64,000 nucleotides of DNA from contig JACKBA010000003.1 in NCBI GenBank assembly GCA_020634815.1, positions 234,201 to 298,200 on the forward strand, written 5' to 3'. Origin of the DNA: Caldilineaceae bacterium. GTDB lineage: Bacteria; Chloroflexota; Anaerolineae; Caldilineales; Caldilineaceae. The position numbers were made by a program, and so were the translations under genes. The notes under the pieces are model-generated. The model saw only the letters and a list, made by a program, of their open reading frames with translations. It did not search any database and had not been told where the DNA came from. Shown one piece after another: positions 16,652 to 25,561 of the stretch; positions within the stretch are counted from its first letter, which is position 1; the number at the start of each line of letters is the position of its first letter.

Positions 16652-19204
16652 TCACGCCTTCATTCTGGCAACCTCGCCTTCCAACCGGCGCACCTGGTTG
16701 CGCAGATCCTCCAATTCCTTTTGCGGAATCTGCCCTGCCCGCTCGCCCTTCTTGCGTAATCGGTCGACGGCACGGCGCGCGACGACGGCTTCCTGGCGCA
16801 CCTTACCCCGCGCGTAAGCTTCCAGCGCCGCAATTGCACTGTCTGCCTCCAACGTTTCCAACCCAATTACCGCGCTGATCGCAACCTGGTAGACGGGGTC
16901 GCGCAGCAATTCGACAAGCGCCTCGACGATCTGCGTGCGCTCGCGCGTCTCGACATGCGCGCCGAGCGTAGCCAGCGCCCTGACGGCAGCCGGCCGCACG
17001 TAGTAGCTGCTGCCGCCGTACCGCGCAAGGCGCAGCAGGAGCGGCAACGCCTCGCTGCGGCGCGTGGCGGCCAGACCGCGGATCGCCCCGACCTGCTCGA
17101 TGCCGTTGAAGCCAGGTCGTTCGGCCGCGGCCAGCAACAACTCGTAGGGCGCATCTTCACGCTGCGCGCCGAGCGCGACGTAGGCGGTCTGAGTGGCGAC
17201 ATAGCCTATCCCTTCATCAAGCCGCTGCAGGATGGCCCGGCGAATCGCCTCGTCACGGTAGGCCTCGGCAGCCTCGAAGACGACCGGCAGCACGAGGGGA
17301 TCGCGTTCGACGGCGATCAGCAAGGCCAGGCCAGCTACGGCCGCGGCGCTATTGCTCTTGCCCAGCGCTTCGGCCATGACGCAGCGCACGCCCCAGTGTG
17401 TTTCGGCGCCGTGTGCGTCGACGATTGCCCCGATGTTGGGCCGGCGCCCGCTGGCTGCCAGTTCCTTGACGGCATGGATGCGCGCCAGCACCGTCGGCCC
17501 CTCCACCAGTTGGCGGCGCAGCAGATCGTCGCCGGGGTTGAAGGAGAGTTTGTGCAGCACGTCGCCGTCGGGATCGAAGAGGATCATCTCCGGCGCCGCC
17601 GGCATCGGCATGACGAAAGTGTGGTGGGCCTGGTCGACATGCAGTTGTTGGCTGTGCCATTCGCCACCTGCACGCCAGCGCACTTCGACATCGAACGCAA
17701 AGGCGGGAATGCCGGCGTCGCGATCCACCTGTTTCTGTTCGAGTGCCAGTATGCCGATAGCATCTGCCTCTTCGTGATGGAACGAGAGCGCCAGATCCGG
17801 GTAGCCGGGCTGGTGGAACCATTGATCGAAGAAACGGCCCAGCGAACGGCCGGAATGCTTTTCCATGACCAGGCGGAAATCGTCCGTCTCGACGACTTTG
17901 CCGTCGAAGCGGTGCAGATACTCGCTCACCGCCGCCCAGAAAGTCTCGTCGCCGAGTTCGCTGCGCAGCATGTGCAACCGGCACGCACCGCCGGGATAGA
18001 GATGCGCGTCATACATATCCCACGACGACTGGAAGTGGCGAGTGACGATTGGTCGCTTGTAGTGGTTATCCGCTTCGTTGAAGTAGCGCTCGGCATGCTC
18101 ATAGAAGACAAAACGGCCTTCGTCCGCCGACACCGTGTCTTCGCGGTAGACCTGCTCGATGTAGGTCGCCCACGACTCCTTGAGCCAGGCATGAGCGAAG
18201 TCGCGGCAGACCACCGCATCGCCAAAATAGCTGTGCGCCATCTCGTGCACGTTGACGGCGTCGACAAGCCAGGTCCACTCGGCCGCAAGCTTTTCGTCCA
18301 GGGCAAAGCGTTCGTCCCAACTGACCAGCGAGATGTTCTCCATGGCGCCGGAGACCCCGGGCGCCGTCCACTGGAAGTATTTGGGGTACGGAAAGGGCCG
18401 GCCCAGCTTTGCCGTCATCCACGCCAGCATGGCGCCCGTGCGGCCGAAGCTGCGCAGCATGTCGCCGGCGGTGTGCTGCGGGCTGCAGAAATAGGCGAGC
18501 GGGATGCGCTTCTCACCATCGTCGAACTCGCCGTCATCGGCGCGCACGAACTCGCCCGCGGCGAAGCAGATCAGATAGGAGGGGCAGCGTTGATCCAGGT
18601 GCCAGTGGACGGATTTCGTGCCGTCGCCATGTGCCTCTTCGCCTACCAGGTAGCCGTTGGCCAGGATCGTGAAACGCTCCTCGGCGCGCAGGCGGATGTC
18701 CAGCGTCGTGCGCACGTTGGGCAGGTCGACGCATGGCAGCCAGTGGCGAGCGCGTTCGGTCTCGTGATCGGTGACGGCGTACCACGGCATGTCCGGATAG
18801 GCGTCGCTGGGCTGGGAGAAATAGAGGCCCGACGACGGCGCCTCGACGGCATAGTGGACCGCGATCCGGCGCTCCTCCTGCGCGCCAAAGGCGTCGTGCC
18901 AGCGAATCGTGAGTTGCTGGCCATCGTTGCGCCACGTCACCGCGCGCCCCGCCGGGTCGACTACAGCCGATACGTCGAGATCGACCGCATGGAGGCGCAA
19001 GACATGGCTGCCGGCACGCCGGGCCTGGACGGTCAGCGTGACGGTACCGGCCGCGCGCCGGGCCGCAATCTCCAGCGCCAGGTCGATAAAGAGGTGACTG
19101 GGCTCCAGTTCCAGATCCGGCGGGTATTGGGCTTCAGCAGCCGCCGGGTCGAAGGGCGACCCCGCCGATGCTGCCCGTGCCATTTGATAGACAGAGAGAG
19201 GCAT
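16652..19204 (-). CDS. M1-family zinc aminopeptidase with C-terminal HEAT repeats
   Basis: 850 residues. The ATG at 19204 was chosen because GGAGAATG lies just upstream and the sequence before it shows no homology. M1 enzymes remove N-terminal residues from peptides. Domains: N-terminal beta-saddle (about 25-220), catalytic thermolysin-like domain with the exopeptidase signature GAMEN at 286-290, zinc ligands His320 and His324 in HEMAH and Glu343 in KESWATYIEQ, then an all-helical part with HEAT-like repeats (about 560-800), ending in a predicted coiled coil (KELEDLRNQVRRLEGEVARM). The HEAT tail is reminiscent of TAF2 and of larger M1 proteins rather than PepN. No signal peptide, so cytoplasmic. 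It is divergent from the isoprenoid genes and has its own terminator. Confidence 0.93.
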   Translation of the reverse strand: MPLSVYQMARAASAGSPFDPAAAEAQYPPDLELEPSHLFIDLALEIAARRAAGTVTLTVQARRAGSHVLRLHAVDLDVSAVVDPAGRAVTWRNDGQQLTIRWHDAFGAQEERRIAVHYAVEAPSSGLYFSQPSDAYPDMPWYAVTDHETERARHWLPCVDLPNVRTTLDIRLRAEERFTILANGYLVGEEAHGDGTKSVHWHLDQRCPSYLICFAAGEFVRADDGEFDDGEKRIPLAYFCSPQHTAGDMLRSFGRTGAMLAWMTAKLGRPFPYPKYFQWTAPGVSGAMENISLVSWDERFALDEKLAAEWTWLVDAVNVHEMAHSYFGDAVVCRDFAHAWLKESWATYIEQVYREDTVSADEGRFVFYEHAERYFNEADNHYKRPIVTRHFQSSWDMYDAHLYPGGACRLHMLRSELGDETFWAAVSEYLHRFDGKVVETDDFRLVMEKHSGRSLGRFFDQWFHQPGYPDLALSFHHEEADAIGILALEQKQVDRDAGIPAFAFDVEVRWRAGGEWHSQQLHVDQAHHTFVMPMPAAPEMILFDPDGDVLHKLSFNPGDDLLRRQLVEGPTVLARIHAVKELAASGRRPNIGAIVDAHGAETHWGVRCVMAEALGKSNSAAAVAGLALLIAVERDPLVLPVVFEAAEAYRDEAIRRAILQRLDEGIGYVATQTAYVALGAQREDAPYELLLAAAERPGFNGIEQVGAIRGLAATRRSEALPLLLRLARYGGSSYYVRPAAVRALATLGAHVETRERTQIVEALVELLRDPVYQVAISAVIGLETLEADSAIAALEAYARGKVRQEAVVARRAVDRLRKKGERAGQIPQKELEDLRNQVRRLEGEVARMKA

Positions 19205-19239
19205 AGCATTCTCCAGAATGTGGGATTGATTCAGACGGT

Positions 19240-19248
19240 TGGTATACT
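19240..19248 (+). promoter_or_regulatory. Extended -10 element in the fni / M1 divergent gap
   Basis: TGGTATACT at 19240-19248 is a good extended -10 on the plus strand, giving a leader of about 90 nt for fni. Read on the other strand the same core (AGTATACC) could serve the M1 gene, whose start is only 36 bp away. TATTAT and TATGAT at 19295-19303 are alternative plus-strand -10 boxes. Confidence 0.35.
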
Positions 19249-19342
19249 CAGAAAAGCGGGGAGTTGCCATACCGACTTGCGCGCAAACTGGCATTATTAT
19301 GATCCAGATTGCGTCAGAACTGAATTCCAACCGAGGTCCCAA

Positions 19343-20381
<1,039 letters not shown>

Positions 20382-20383
<2 letters not shown>

Positions 20384-20471
20384 AGATTGGAGACTGGAGA
20401 TTGGAGATTAAGAGATTCGGCGATTGATGCAACAATCTCTAGTCTCAAATCTCCAATCTCTCAATCTCTCT
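20382..20471. repeat. Imperfect inverted repeat of GATTGGAGA units between fni and the prenyl synthase gene
   Basis: The left arm (20382-20417) is built from AGATTGGAGACTGG-type units and the right arm (20434-20471) from their reverse complement (AATCTCTAGTCTC, AAATCTCCAATCTC). Together they could form a long imperfect hairpin. Such low-complexity arms recur as dispersed elements in other Chloroflexota and cyanobacterial genomes; that comparison is from general knowledge. Confidence 0.6.
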
Positions 20472-20490
20472 CAAGTACAGAGGATTCCAC

Positions 20491-21516
20491 ATGTTGAACA
20501 CTTTTGCGGCCGAATGGCTGCCGTCGATCGAGGCCGAGATGCGCGCCGTGCTGGCCGGGGAAGAGGCAGCCGTCGCCGCGCACTACGGCATGATGCACTA
20601 CCACATGGGCTGGGTCAATGCCCGCTTCGAGCCCGAGAGCCTGCCGGCGGGCAAGCACCTGCGCCCGCTCCTCTGCCTCATGGCGTGCGCCGAAGTGGGC
20701 GGCGATCCGGCGCAGGCGCTGCCGGCCGCCGCCGCCGTGGAGATCCTGCACAACTTCTCGCTGGTCCACGACGACATCGAGGATGGCGACGAGACGCGCC
20801 GTCACCGGCCTACCGTCTGGAAGTTGTGGGGCGTACCGCAGGCCATCAACGCCGGCGACGCCATGTTTGCGCTCGCCTTTGCCGCCGTGGAGCGGCTGGC
20901 GGATCGCGGCGTGCCCGCAGCCACGACCCTTGCCGCACTGCGCACCTTCACGGAGATGTGCGTTGCGCTCACCGAAGGGCAGCACCTGGACATGAGCTTC
21001 GAGACGCGCAGCGCCGTCACCGTGGACGAGTACCTGCGCATGATTCAGGGCAAGACGGCCGCGCTGATCGGCGCGAGCGTGGCCATGGGCGGGCTGGTGG
21101 GCGGCGCCGAACCCGGCAGCGACGAGGCATTGCGCCGCTTCGGCCAGGCCATTGGGCTGGCCTTCCAGATCCAGGACGACATGCTCGGCATCTGGGGCGA
21201 CCCGGCGGTGACAGGCAAGGCAGCGGGCAACGACATCCTGCGCCGCAAGAAGAGCCTGCCCCTGCTGCACGCGCTCAACGACGCCGGCGCCGGTGCGGAG
21301 CTGGGCATGCTCCTGGCGCGGCCCGACCTCGGCGCGGCCGACCTGCCGGCGGCGCTGGCGCTGCTCGATGCCGCCGGTTCGCGAGCCTATGCGACTGATT
21401 TGATGGAACGCTACTACGCGACGGGATTGGCGGCTCTCGAGGCCGCGCTGGGCGACCGTGCCGAGCAAAGCCTGCTGTGGACGACCGCGCAGTGGCTCAT
21501 GCGGCGGGAGACATAG
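20491..21516 (+). CDS. Polyprenyl (geranylgeranyl/farnesyl-type) diphosphate synthase
   Basis: 341 residues; the ATG follows ACAGAGGA. It condenses IPP with allylic diphosphates, using Mg ions held by two Asp-rich motifs. The first is LVHDDIEDGDETRRHRPTVW (about 91-110, DDxxD with the following RRHRP) and the second QIQDDMLGIWGD (about 226-237). KHLRPLL near residue 52 binds diphosphate. The bulky residues just before the first DDxxD, which set chain length, are Phe and Leu (HNFSLVHDD), so product length is probably short to medium (C15-C20), but this is a weak inference. It is the partner of fni upstream. The gene ends facing the E2 gene, with an inverted repeat between them. Confidence 0.9.
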   Translation: MLNTFAAEWLPSIEAEMRAVLAGEEAAVAAHYGMMHYHMGWVNARFEPESLPAGKHLRPLLCLMACAEVGGDPAQALPAAAAVEILHNFSLVHDDIEDGDETRRHRPTVWKLWGVPQAINAGDAMFALAFAAVERLADRGVPAATTLAALRTFTEMCVALTEGQHLDMSFETRSAVTVDEYLRMIQGKTAALIGASVAMGGLVGGAEPGSDEALRRFGQAIGLAFQIQDDMLGIWGDPAVTGKAAGNDILRRKKSLPLLHALNDAGAGAELGMLLARPDLGAADLPAALALLDAAGSRAYATDLMERYYATGLAALEAALGDRAEQSLLWTTAQWLMRRET

Positions 21517-21558
21517 CAGTTGCGAACGGCAACCAAAAAAGAATGGAACGCGCATGAG

Positions 21559-21616
21559 GCGGATCGGGCAGATTTGCGCGGATCAATCTGAATCCGTGAA
21601 AATCCGCCCGATCCGC
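21559..21616. repeat. Large imperfect hairpin between convergent genes
   Basis: GCGGATCGGGCAGATTTGCG (from 21559) pairs with the reverse complement of the segment ending at 21616 (AATCCGCCCGATCCGC); 11 bp at the base are perfect and about 22 of 27 overall. The adjoining CATCCGCGTTCTATTTG is part of the same repeat style. It could stop transcription from both sides. Confidence 0.6.
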
Positions 21617-21644
21617 GTCATCCGCGTTCTATTTGTTTCTGTTC

Positions 21645-23180
21645 CTACCCCGCATAGCTCTCGAGCTTCTGCTTGACCGCCGCGCAGAACGCATCGGCCG
21701 TGGCGCCGTCGAGCACGCGGTGGTCGTAGCTAAAGCCGAGCGTAGTCATGGGCTTGAAAGTCAGGTAGTCGCCCATGTTCGGCTCCAGCGGATGGCCGTT
21801 GCTGACGACGACGGCGCGCTTCTCCACGGCGCCGACGCCCAGGATGCCCACCTGCGGCTGCACGATGATGGGCGTCTGGAAGCGACTACCGGAGGTGCCG
21901 TAATTGCTCAGCGTGAAGGTGCCGTCGGCCAGGTCTTCCTGCTTGAGGTCGCCCTTGCGCGCGCGCTCGGCCAGTTCGTTGACTGCCCGCGCGATCCCCA
22001 TGAGATTCAATTCGCCGGCGTTCTTGATCACCGGTACGATGAGCCCGCCGATCCCGTTCTGGTCCATGGGCAGCGCGGTCGCCATACCTACGTTGTAGTA
22101 GCGCTTGATGATCACGCCCTCGTCGGTCCAGGAGGCATTGGCAGCCGGCACGGCGCGCAGACCCGCCACGATCGACTCGACAAAGTAGGCCGTGATCGTG
22201 AGGTTGACCCCCGCCGCGGCAAACTCCTTCTTGTGCGCCGCACGGTGTTGCAGGACGGCGGTCATGTCCACATCCCACATGGTGGTGACGTGCGGCGCGC
22301 TGAAAAGGCTCTGGGCAGTGTTGCGTGCCACGGCAGCGCGCATGCGCGAGAGCTTGACCAGTTCCTCGCCGGGCTTGAGCTGGCCGGGCGCCGGGCTGGC
22401 CGCGGGCTTTGGCGCGGCGGGTGCAGCAGGCTGGGCCGGCGCGGCAGGTTGCGTCGCGGGTGCGGCTGGCTGGGCCGGCGCCGCGGCCACGGCGGACGGC
22501 GGCGGGAAGGCCGGCTCGACGCGCACGGGTTTGCCCGCCGCGCGGCTGGCGGCGGCGCTGAGCACGTCGTACTTGGTGAGCGTGCTGAGCGGTCGACCTT
22601 CGGCAATCTCGTCCAGGTTGATGTTGTTGTCCGCGGCGGCGCGGCGCACGACCAGCGACGGCTCGCCGGCCAGGTCGCCGGGGAGTGCGGTGGGCGCTGT
22701 GCCGGGGCCGGCCGCGTTGTACGCGAGCACATCCTGCTTGGTGACCTGGCCGCCCAGGCCGGTGCCGGAGACCGCCGCCAGATCGACGCCCTTGTCGGCG
22801 GCGACGCGGCGTGCGACGGGCGTGGCCTTGACATCGCCGGCCGGCGCGGCGGGTTCGGTGTCCGCGGCTGGTGCCACAGCGGGCGCCGGCGCCGGTGCAG
22901 CGGCTTCTGCTGATGCAGCGGGCGCATCGCCGATGCTCTCGCCGGGCTGGCCGATATAGCCCATCACCGCCGAGACCGGGGCAAGCTCGCCCTCCTGGAA
23001 ATTGACCTTGAGCAGCACGCCGTCGGCCGGCGCGGTGATTTCCGTGTCGACCTTGTCGGTCGCGACTTCCAAAATGACATCGCCGGCCTTGACGCTGTCG
23101 CCCACAGCGACGCGCCAGCGGCTGACGGTTACATCTTCAATGCCTTCGCCCGCATCGGGCAGCCTGATTTCGGTTGCCAT
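21645..23180 (-). CDS. pdhC: Dihydrolipoamide acyltransferase (E2) of a 2-oxo acid dehydrogenase complex
   Basis: 511 residues. E2 moves the acyl group from E1 to CoA through its lipoyl arm. Domains: lipoyl domain (1-77) with lipoyl Lys43 in TDKVDT, an Ala/Pro linker, a peripheral-subunit-binding domain (about 115-155, VARRVAADKGVDLAAVSGTG), a second such domain (about 168-208, VVRRAAADNNINLDEIAEG), another Ala/Pro-rich linker, and the catalytic CAT domain (about 275-511) with DHRVLDG (His487, Asp491). Two binding domains in one chain is unusual; most E2s have one. It is the last gene of an E1alpha-E1beta-E2 operon. No E3 gene is nearby. Pyruvate or branched-chain keto acids are both possible substrates. 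Confidence 0.92.
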   Translation of the reverse strand: MATEIRLPDAGEGIEDVTVSRWRVAVGDSVKAGDVILEVATDKVDTEITAPADGVLLKVNFQEGELAPVSAVMGYIGQPGESIGDAPAASAEAAAPAPAPAVAPAADTEPAAPAGDVKATPVARRVAADKGVDLAAVSGTGLGGQVTKQDVLAYNAAGPGTAPTALPGDLAGEPSLVVRRAAADNNINLDEIAEGRPLSTLTKYDVLSAAASRAAGKPVRVEPAFPPPSAVAAAPAQPAAPATQPAAPAQPAAPAAPKPAASPAPGQLKPGEELVKLSRMRAAVARNTAQSLFSAPHVTTMWDVDMTAVLQHRAAHKKEFAAAGVNLTITAYFVESIVAGLRAVPAANASWTDEGVIIKRYYNVGMATALPMDQNGIGGLIVPVIKNAGELNLMGIARAVNELAERARKGDLKQEDLADGTFTLSNYGTSGSRFQTPIIVQPQVGILGVGAVEKRAVVVSNGHPLEPNMGDYLTFKPMTTLGFSYDHRVLDGATADAFCAAVKQKLESYAG

Positions 23181-23189
23181 GGATTCCCC

Positions 23190-24173
23190 CTATCTCATCA
23201 TTTCCAGGACGGCGGCCTTGATGTTCGTCTTCCACGGCAGGAGTTCCTCCTCCAGCGGCTTGGAGACCGGGATGGAAGCGGGCGCCATGCCCAGGCGGCG
23301 GGCCGGCGCCTTGAGCAGGTAGGGCGCCTCCTCGTAGGTGCGCGCCACGATCTCCGCGCCGATACCGCAGTTGGATTGCGACTCATGCACGGCCAGCAGG
23401 CGCCCCGTCTTGGCGACCGAACCCAGCACCGTCTCCATGTCCAGCGGGGTGATGCTGCGCAGGTCGACGATCTCGATGTCGATCCCCTGCTCGGCCTTCA
23501 ACTCGTCGGCCGCCTCCTGCGCCTGGAGCAGCGTGTAGCCAAAGGTCGCCAGCGTCAGGTCGCTGCCCTCGCGCTTGATATCGGCCTTGCCGATGGGCAC
23601 GATGTAATCCTCGTCGGCATCGGGCATGTCACCGCGCGTGAAGTAGAGCATCTTGTGTTCGAGGAAGAGCACCGGGTTATCGTCGCGGATGGCCGCCACC
23701 AGCAGCCCCTTGGCATCGTAGGGCGTCGCCGGCGCCACGACCTTGATGCCGGGAAACTGGGCGAAGGTGCTCTCCACGCTGGTGCTATGCTGCGAACCGT
23801 AGCGTTTGCCGCCGCCCTGCTGCCCGCGGATGACCATAGGCACGTTGAGCAGGCCGCCGGTCATGTAGTGCATCTTGGCCGCCTGGTTGAAAATCTGGTC
23901 GGCGCAGACCAGAAAGAAATCCATGTACATCAGCTCGACGATGGGGCGCAGGCCGGTCATGGCGGCGCCGACGGCCATGCCCACAAAGCCCTGTTCACTG
24001 ATGGGCGTGTCGATGACGCGCCGCTCGCCGAACTCCTCCATGATGTTGCGCGTGACGCGGAAGAGACCGCCGTAATGGCCGATGTCTTCGCCGATGAGGA
24101 AGACGCTCTCGTCGCGGCGCATCTCATCGCGCATGGCTTCATTGACTGCCTGAATATACGTTGTCTTTCGCAT
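23190..24173 (-). CDS. pdhB: 2-oxo acid dehydrogenase E1 component, beta subunit
   Basis: 327 residues, typical length. It forms the E1 heterotetramer with the alpha subunit and decarboxylates a 2-oxo acid using thiamine diphosphate. Family features: VFLIGEDIGHYGGLFRVTRN, ERRVIDTPISEQGFVGMAVGAAMTGLRPIVELMYMDF (the Glu that activates ThDP lies in EQGF), the cluster GQQGGGKRYGSQHST, and a C-terminal transketolase-like domain ending KTGRLLAVHESQSNCGIGAEI. The start at ATG 24173 lies 16 bp after the alpha gene, and the E2 gene starts 9 bp after its stop, so all three are one transcript. Confidence 0.93.
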   Translation of the reverse strand: MRKTTYIQAVNEAMRDEMRRDESVFLIGEDIGHYGGLFRVTRNIMEEFGERRVIDTPISEQGFVGMAVGAAMTGLRPIVELMYMDFFLVCADQIFNQAAKMHYMTGGLLNVPMVIRGQQGGGKRYGSQHSTSVESTFAQFPGIKVVAPATPYDAKGLLVAAIRDDNPVLFLEHKMLYFTRGDMPDADEDYIVPIGKADIKREGSDLTLATFGYTLLQAQEAADELKAEQGIDIEIVDLRSITPLDMETVLGSVAKTGRLLAVHESQSNCGIGAEIVARTYEEAPYLLKAPARRLGMAPASIPVSKPLEEELLPWKTNIKAAVLEMMR

Positions 24174-24189
24174 AAGTTCTCTCGTCCCG

Positions 24190-25212
24190 TCAGACCTTGT
24201 AGACGTCGGTATAGGCTTCGGCAATTTCCGGCCAGGGTGCCGCCAACGCAAACTCGACGTCGGCTTGCACCTCTTCCTCCACCTCGGCGCGGATACGTTC
24301 CAGCTCGGCCTCCTCGACGCCGCGGTCGAGGAGCTTCTGGGAAAGCTGGGCCAGCGGCTCGTAGGCGCGCTGCATCTCAATCTCTTCCGAGGATCGGTAA
24401 GTCTCCAGGTCGCCCGCCATGTGGCCGGAGAGCCGGTAGGTGATGCCCTCGATGAAGGTCGGACCCTCGCCGGCACGGGCACGGGCCGCCGCCTTGCTCA
24501 CCGTGTCGTAGACCACTTCCACGTCGTTGCCGTCGATCTGCACGCTCTCCATGCCGTAGGCGCGGGCGAACATATAAATGTCGCTCACCGAGGACGTGCG
24601 CGAGATGGGCGTCATCTCCGAGTAGCGGTTGTTCTCACAGTAGAAGATGACGGGGAGCTTCCATTTCGACGCCATGTTGAAGGTCTCATGCATGAGGCCC
24701 TGGAAGAGCGCGCCGTCGCCGAAGAAGGTGATGGCGATCTTGTCCTCGCCGCGAATCTTCGATGCCAGCGCCATGCCGGCCGCGTGCGGCACCTGCGCGC
24801 CGACGATGCCGTTGGCGCCCATGAGACCCAGCGACGGGTCGAGGAAGTGCATGGAGCCGCCCTTGCCTTTGGCAAAGCCGGGCTCCTTGCCCAGCACCTC
24901 GCAGATGGCACGCTTGGCGTCCATGCCGCGCGCCAGCGAGTGGTGGTGGCCGCGATAGGTGCAGGTCAGGTAATCGTCCTTGCGCAGCGCGGCGGCCATG
25001 CCGACTGCCGCACCTTCGTGGCCGATGGCGGTGTGCATCGCGCCGCCGATCTTGCCCGACTCCGCAAGTTCCAACAGCGACTCCTCGACGCGGCGAATCA
25101 GAAACATCATGCGGTACATCGCCAGCAACTGCTCGTTGGACAGGACGGGCGTCGACCCCGCGACAACCGCCTTGGCCGATGGCACGCTGGCCTTTAGGGA
25201 AGGTTCTGCCAT
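24190..25212 (-). CDS. pdhA: 2-oxo acid dehydrogenase E1 component, alpha subunit
   Basis: 340 residues; ATG 25212 follows AAAGGAAA. It carries the ThDP-binding motif FFGDGALFQGLMHETFNMAS through FYCENNRYS (GDG...NN, about 172-206) and the loop ITYRLSGHMAGDLETYR, which in eukaryotic PDH holds the phosphorylated serines (here one Ser is Met). HTAIGHEGAAVG and YRGHHHSLARG line the active site. It is the first gene of the operon. Length and the GHHHSLARG sequence look more like acetoin/pyruvate-type than branched-chain E1alpha, but this is not decisive. Confidence 0.93.
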   Translation of the reverse strand: MAEPSLKASVPSAKAVVAGSTPVLSNEQLLAMYRMMFLIRRVEESLLELAESGKIGGAMHTAIGHEGAAVGMAAALRKDDYLTCTYRGHHHSLARGMDAKRAICEVLGKEPGFAKGKGGSMHFLDPSLGLMGANGIVGAQVPHAAGMALASKIRGEDKIAITFFGDGALFQGLMHETFNMASKWKLPVIFYCENNRYSEMTPISRTSSVSDIYMFARAYGMESVQIDGNDVEVVYDTVSKAAARARAGEGPTFIEGITYRLSGHMAGDLETYRSSEEIEMQRAYEPLAQLSQKLLDRGVEEAELERIRAEVEEEVQADVEFALAAPWPEIAEAYTDVYKV

Positions 25213-25561
25213 TATCGATTTCCTTTTTTCGTCTCCGTACCGGCGTGGATGGGCAGCAGGCCGTCGTGCCGCAGTGGCAAACCCAGCCGCCGGCATATCC
25301 GGCACAGAATCAAGAACGTGCGCTGATCAGGTCAATCAAGACAAGCGATTATAGCACGGATTCAACTGAGTTATTGTAACCAGGCTTTGCCTGTTGGCGA
25401 CGTGCCGCGCAATCCATTTCCCGGAGCATTCGCCGGTTTGTGTCTGCATTGCGGCTACATCCCAGAATCTGCTATTCATTTGCGGAGCGTATGTCCCTCT
25501 GCTATGCTGTTGCCGTTGTGACACGAGCAACCGAATCTCGATTCAGCGAAAAGATTGATCG
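25213..25561. other. Divergent intergenic region between pdh operon and PLP-enzyme gene
   Basis: About 350 bp. It holds a probable plus-strand promoter (25480-25508) and, on the minus strand, a perfect -10 hexamer TATAAT at 25353-25348 without a good -35, which may start the pdh operon with a leader of about 130 nt. No coding sequence or RNA gene was recognised. Confidence 0.5.
25480..25508 (+). promoter_or_regulatory. Sigma-70-type promoter of the PLP-enzyme gene
   Basis: TTGCGG (25480-25485), a 17-bp spacer and TATGCT (25503-25508). Transcription would begin near 25515, leaving a leader of about 47 nt before ATG 25562. Confidence 0.5.

Noticed and set aside
16955..19342. Very long open plus-strand frame upstream of fni
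   Set aside because: It is the antisense shadow of the M1 aminopeptidase gene, kept open by high GC; only the part from TTG 19343 has homology and a ribosome site.
25213..25561. Riboswitch or tRNA in the divergent gap
   Set aside because: No cloverleaf, T-loop or known riboswitch core could be recognised; only promoter-like boxes.
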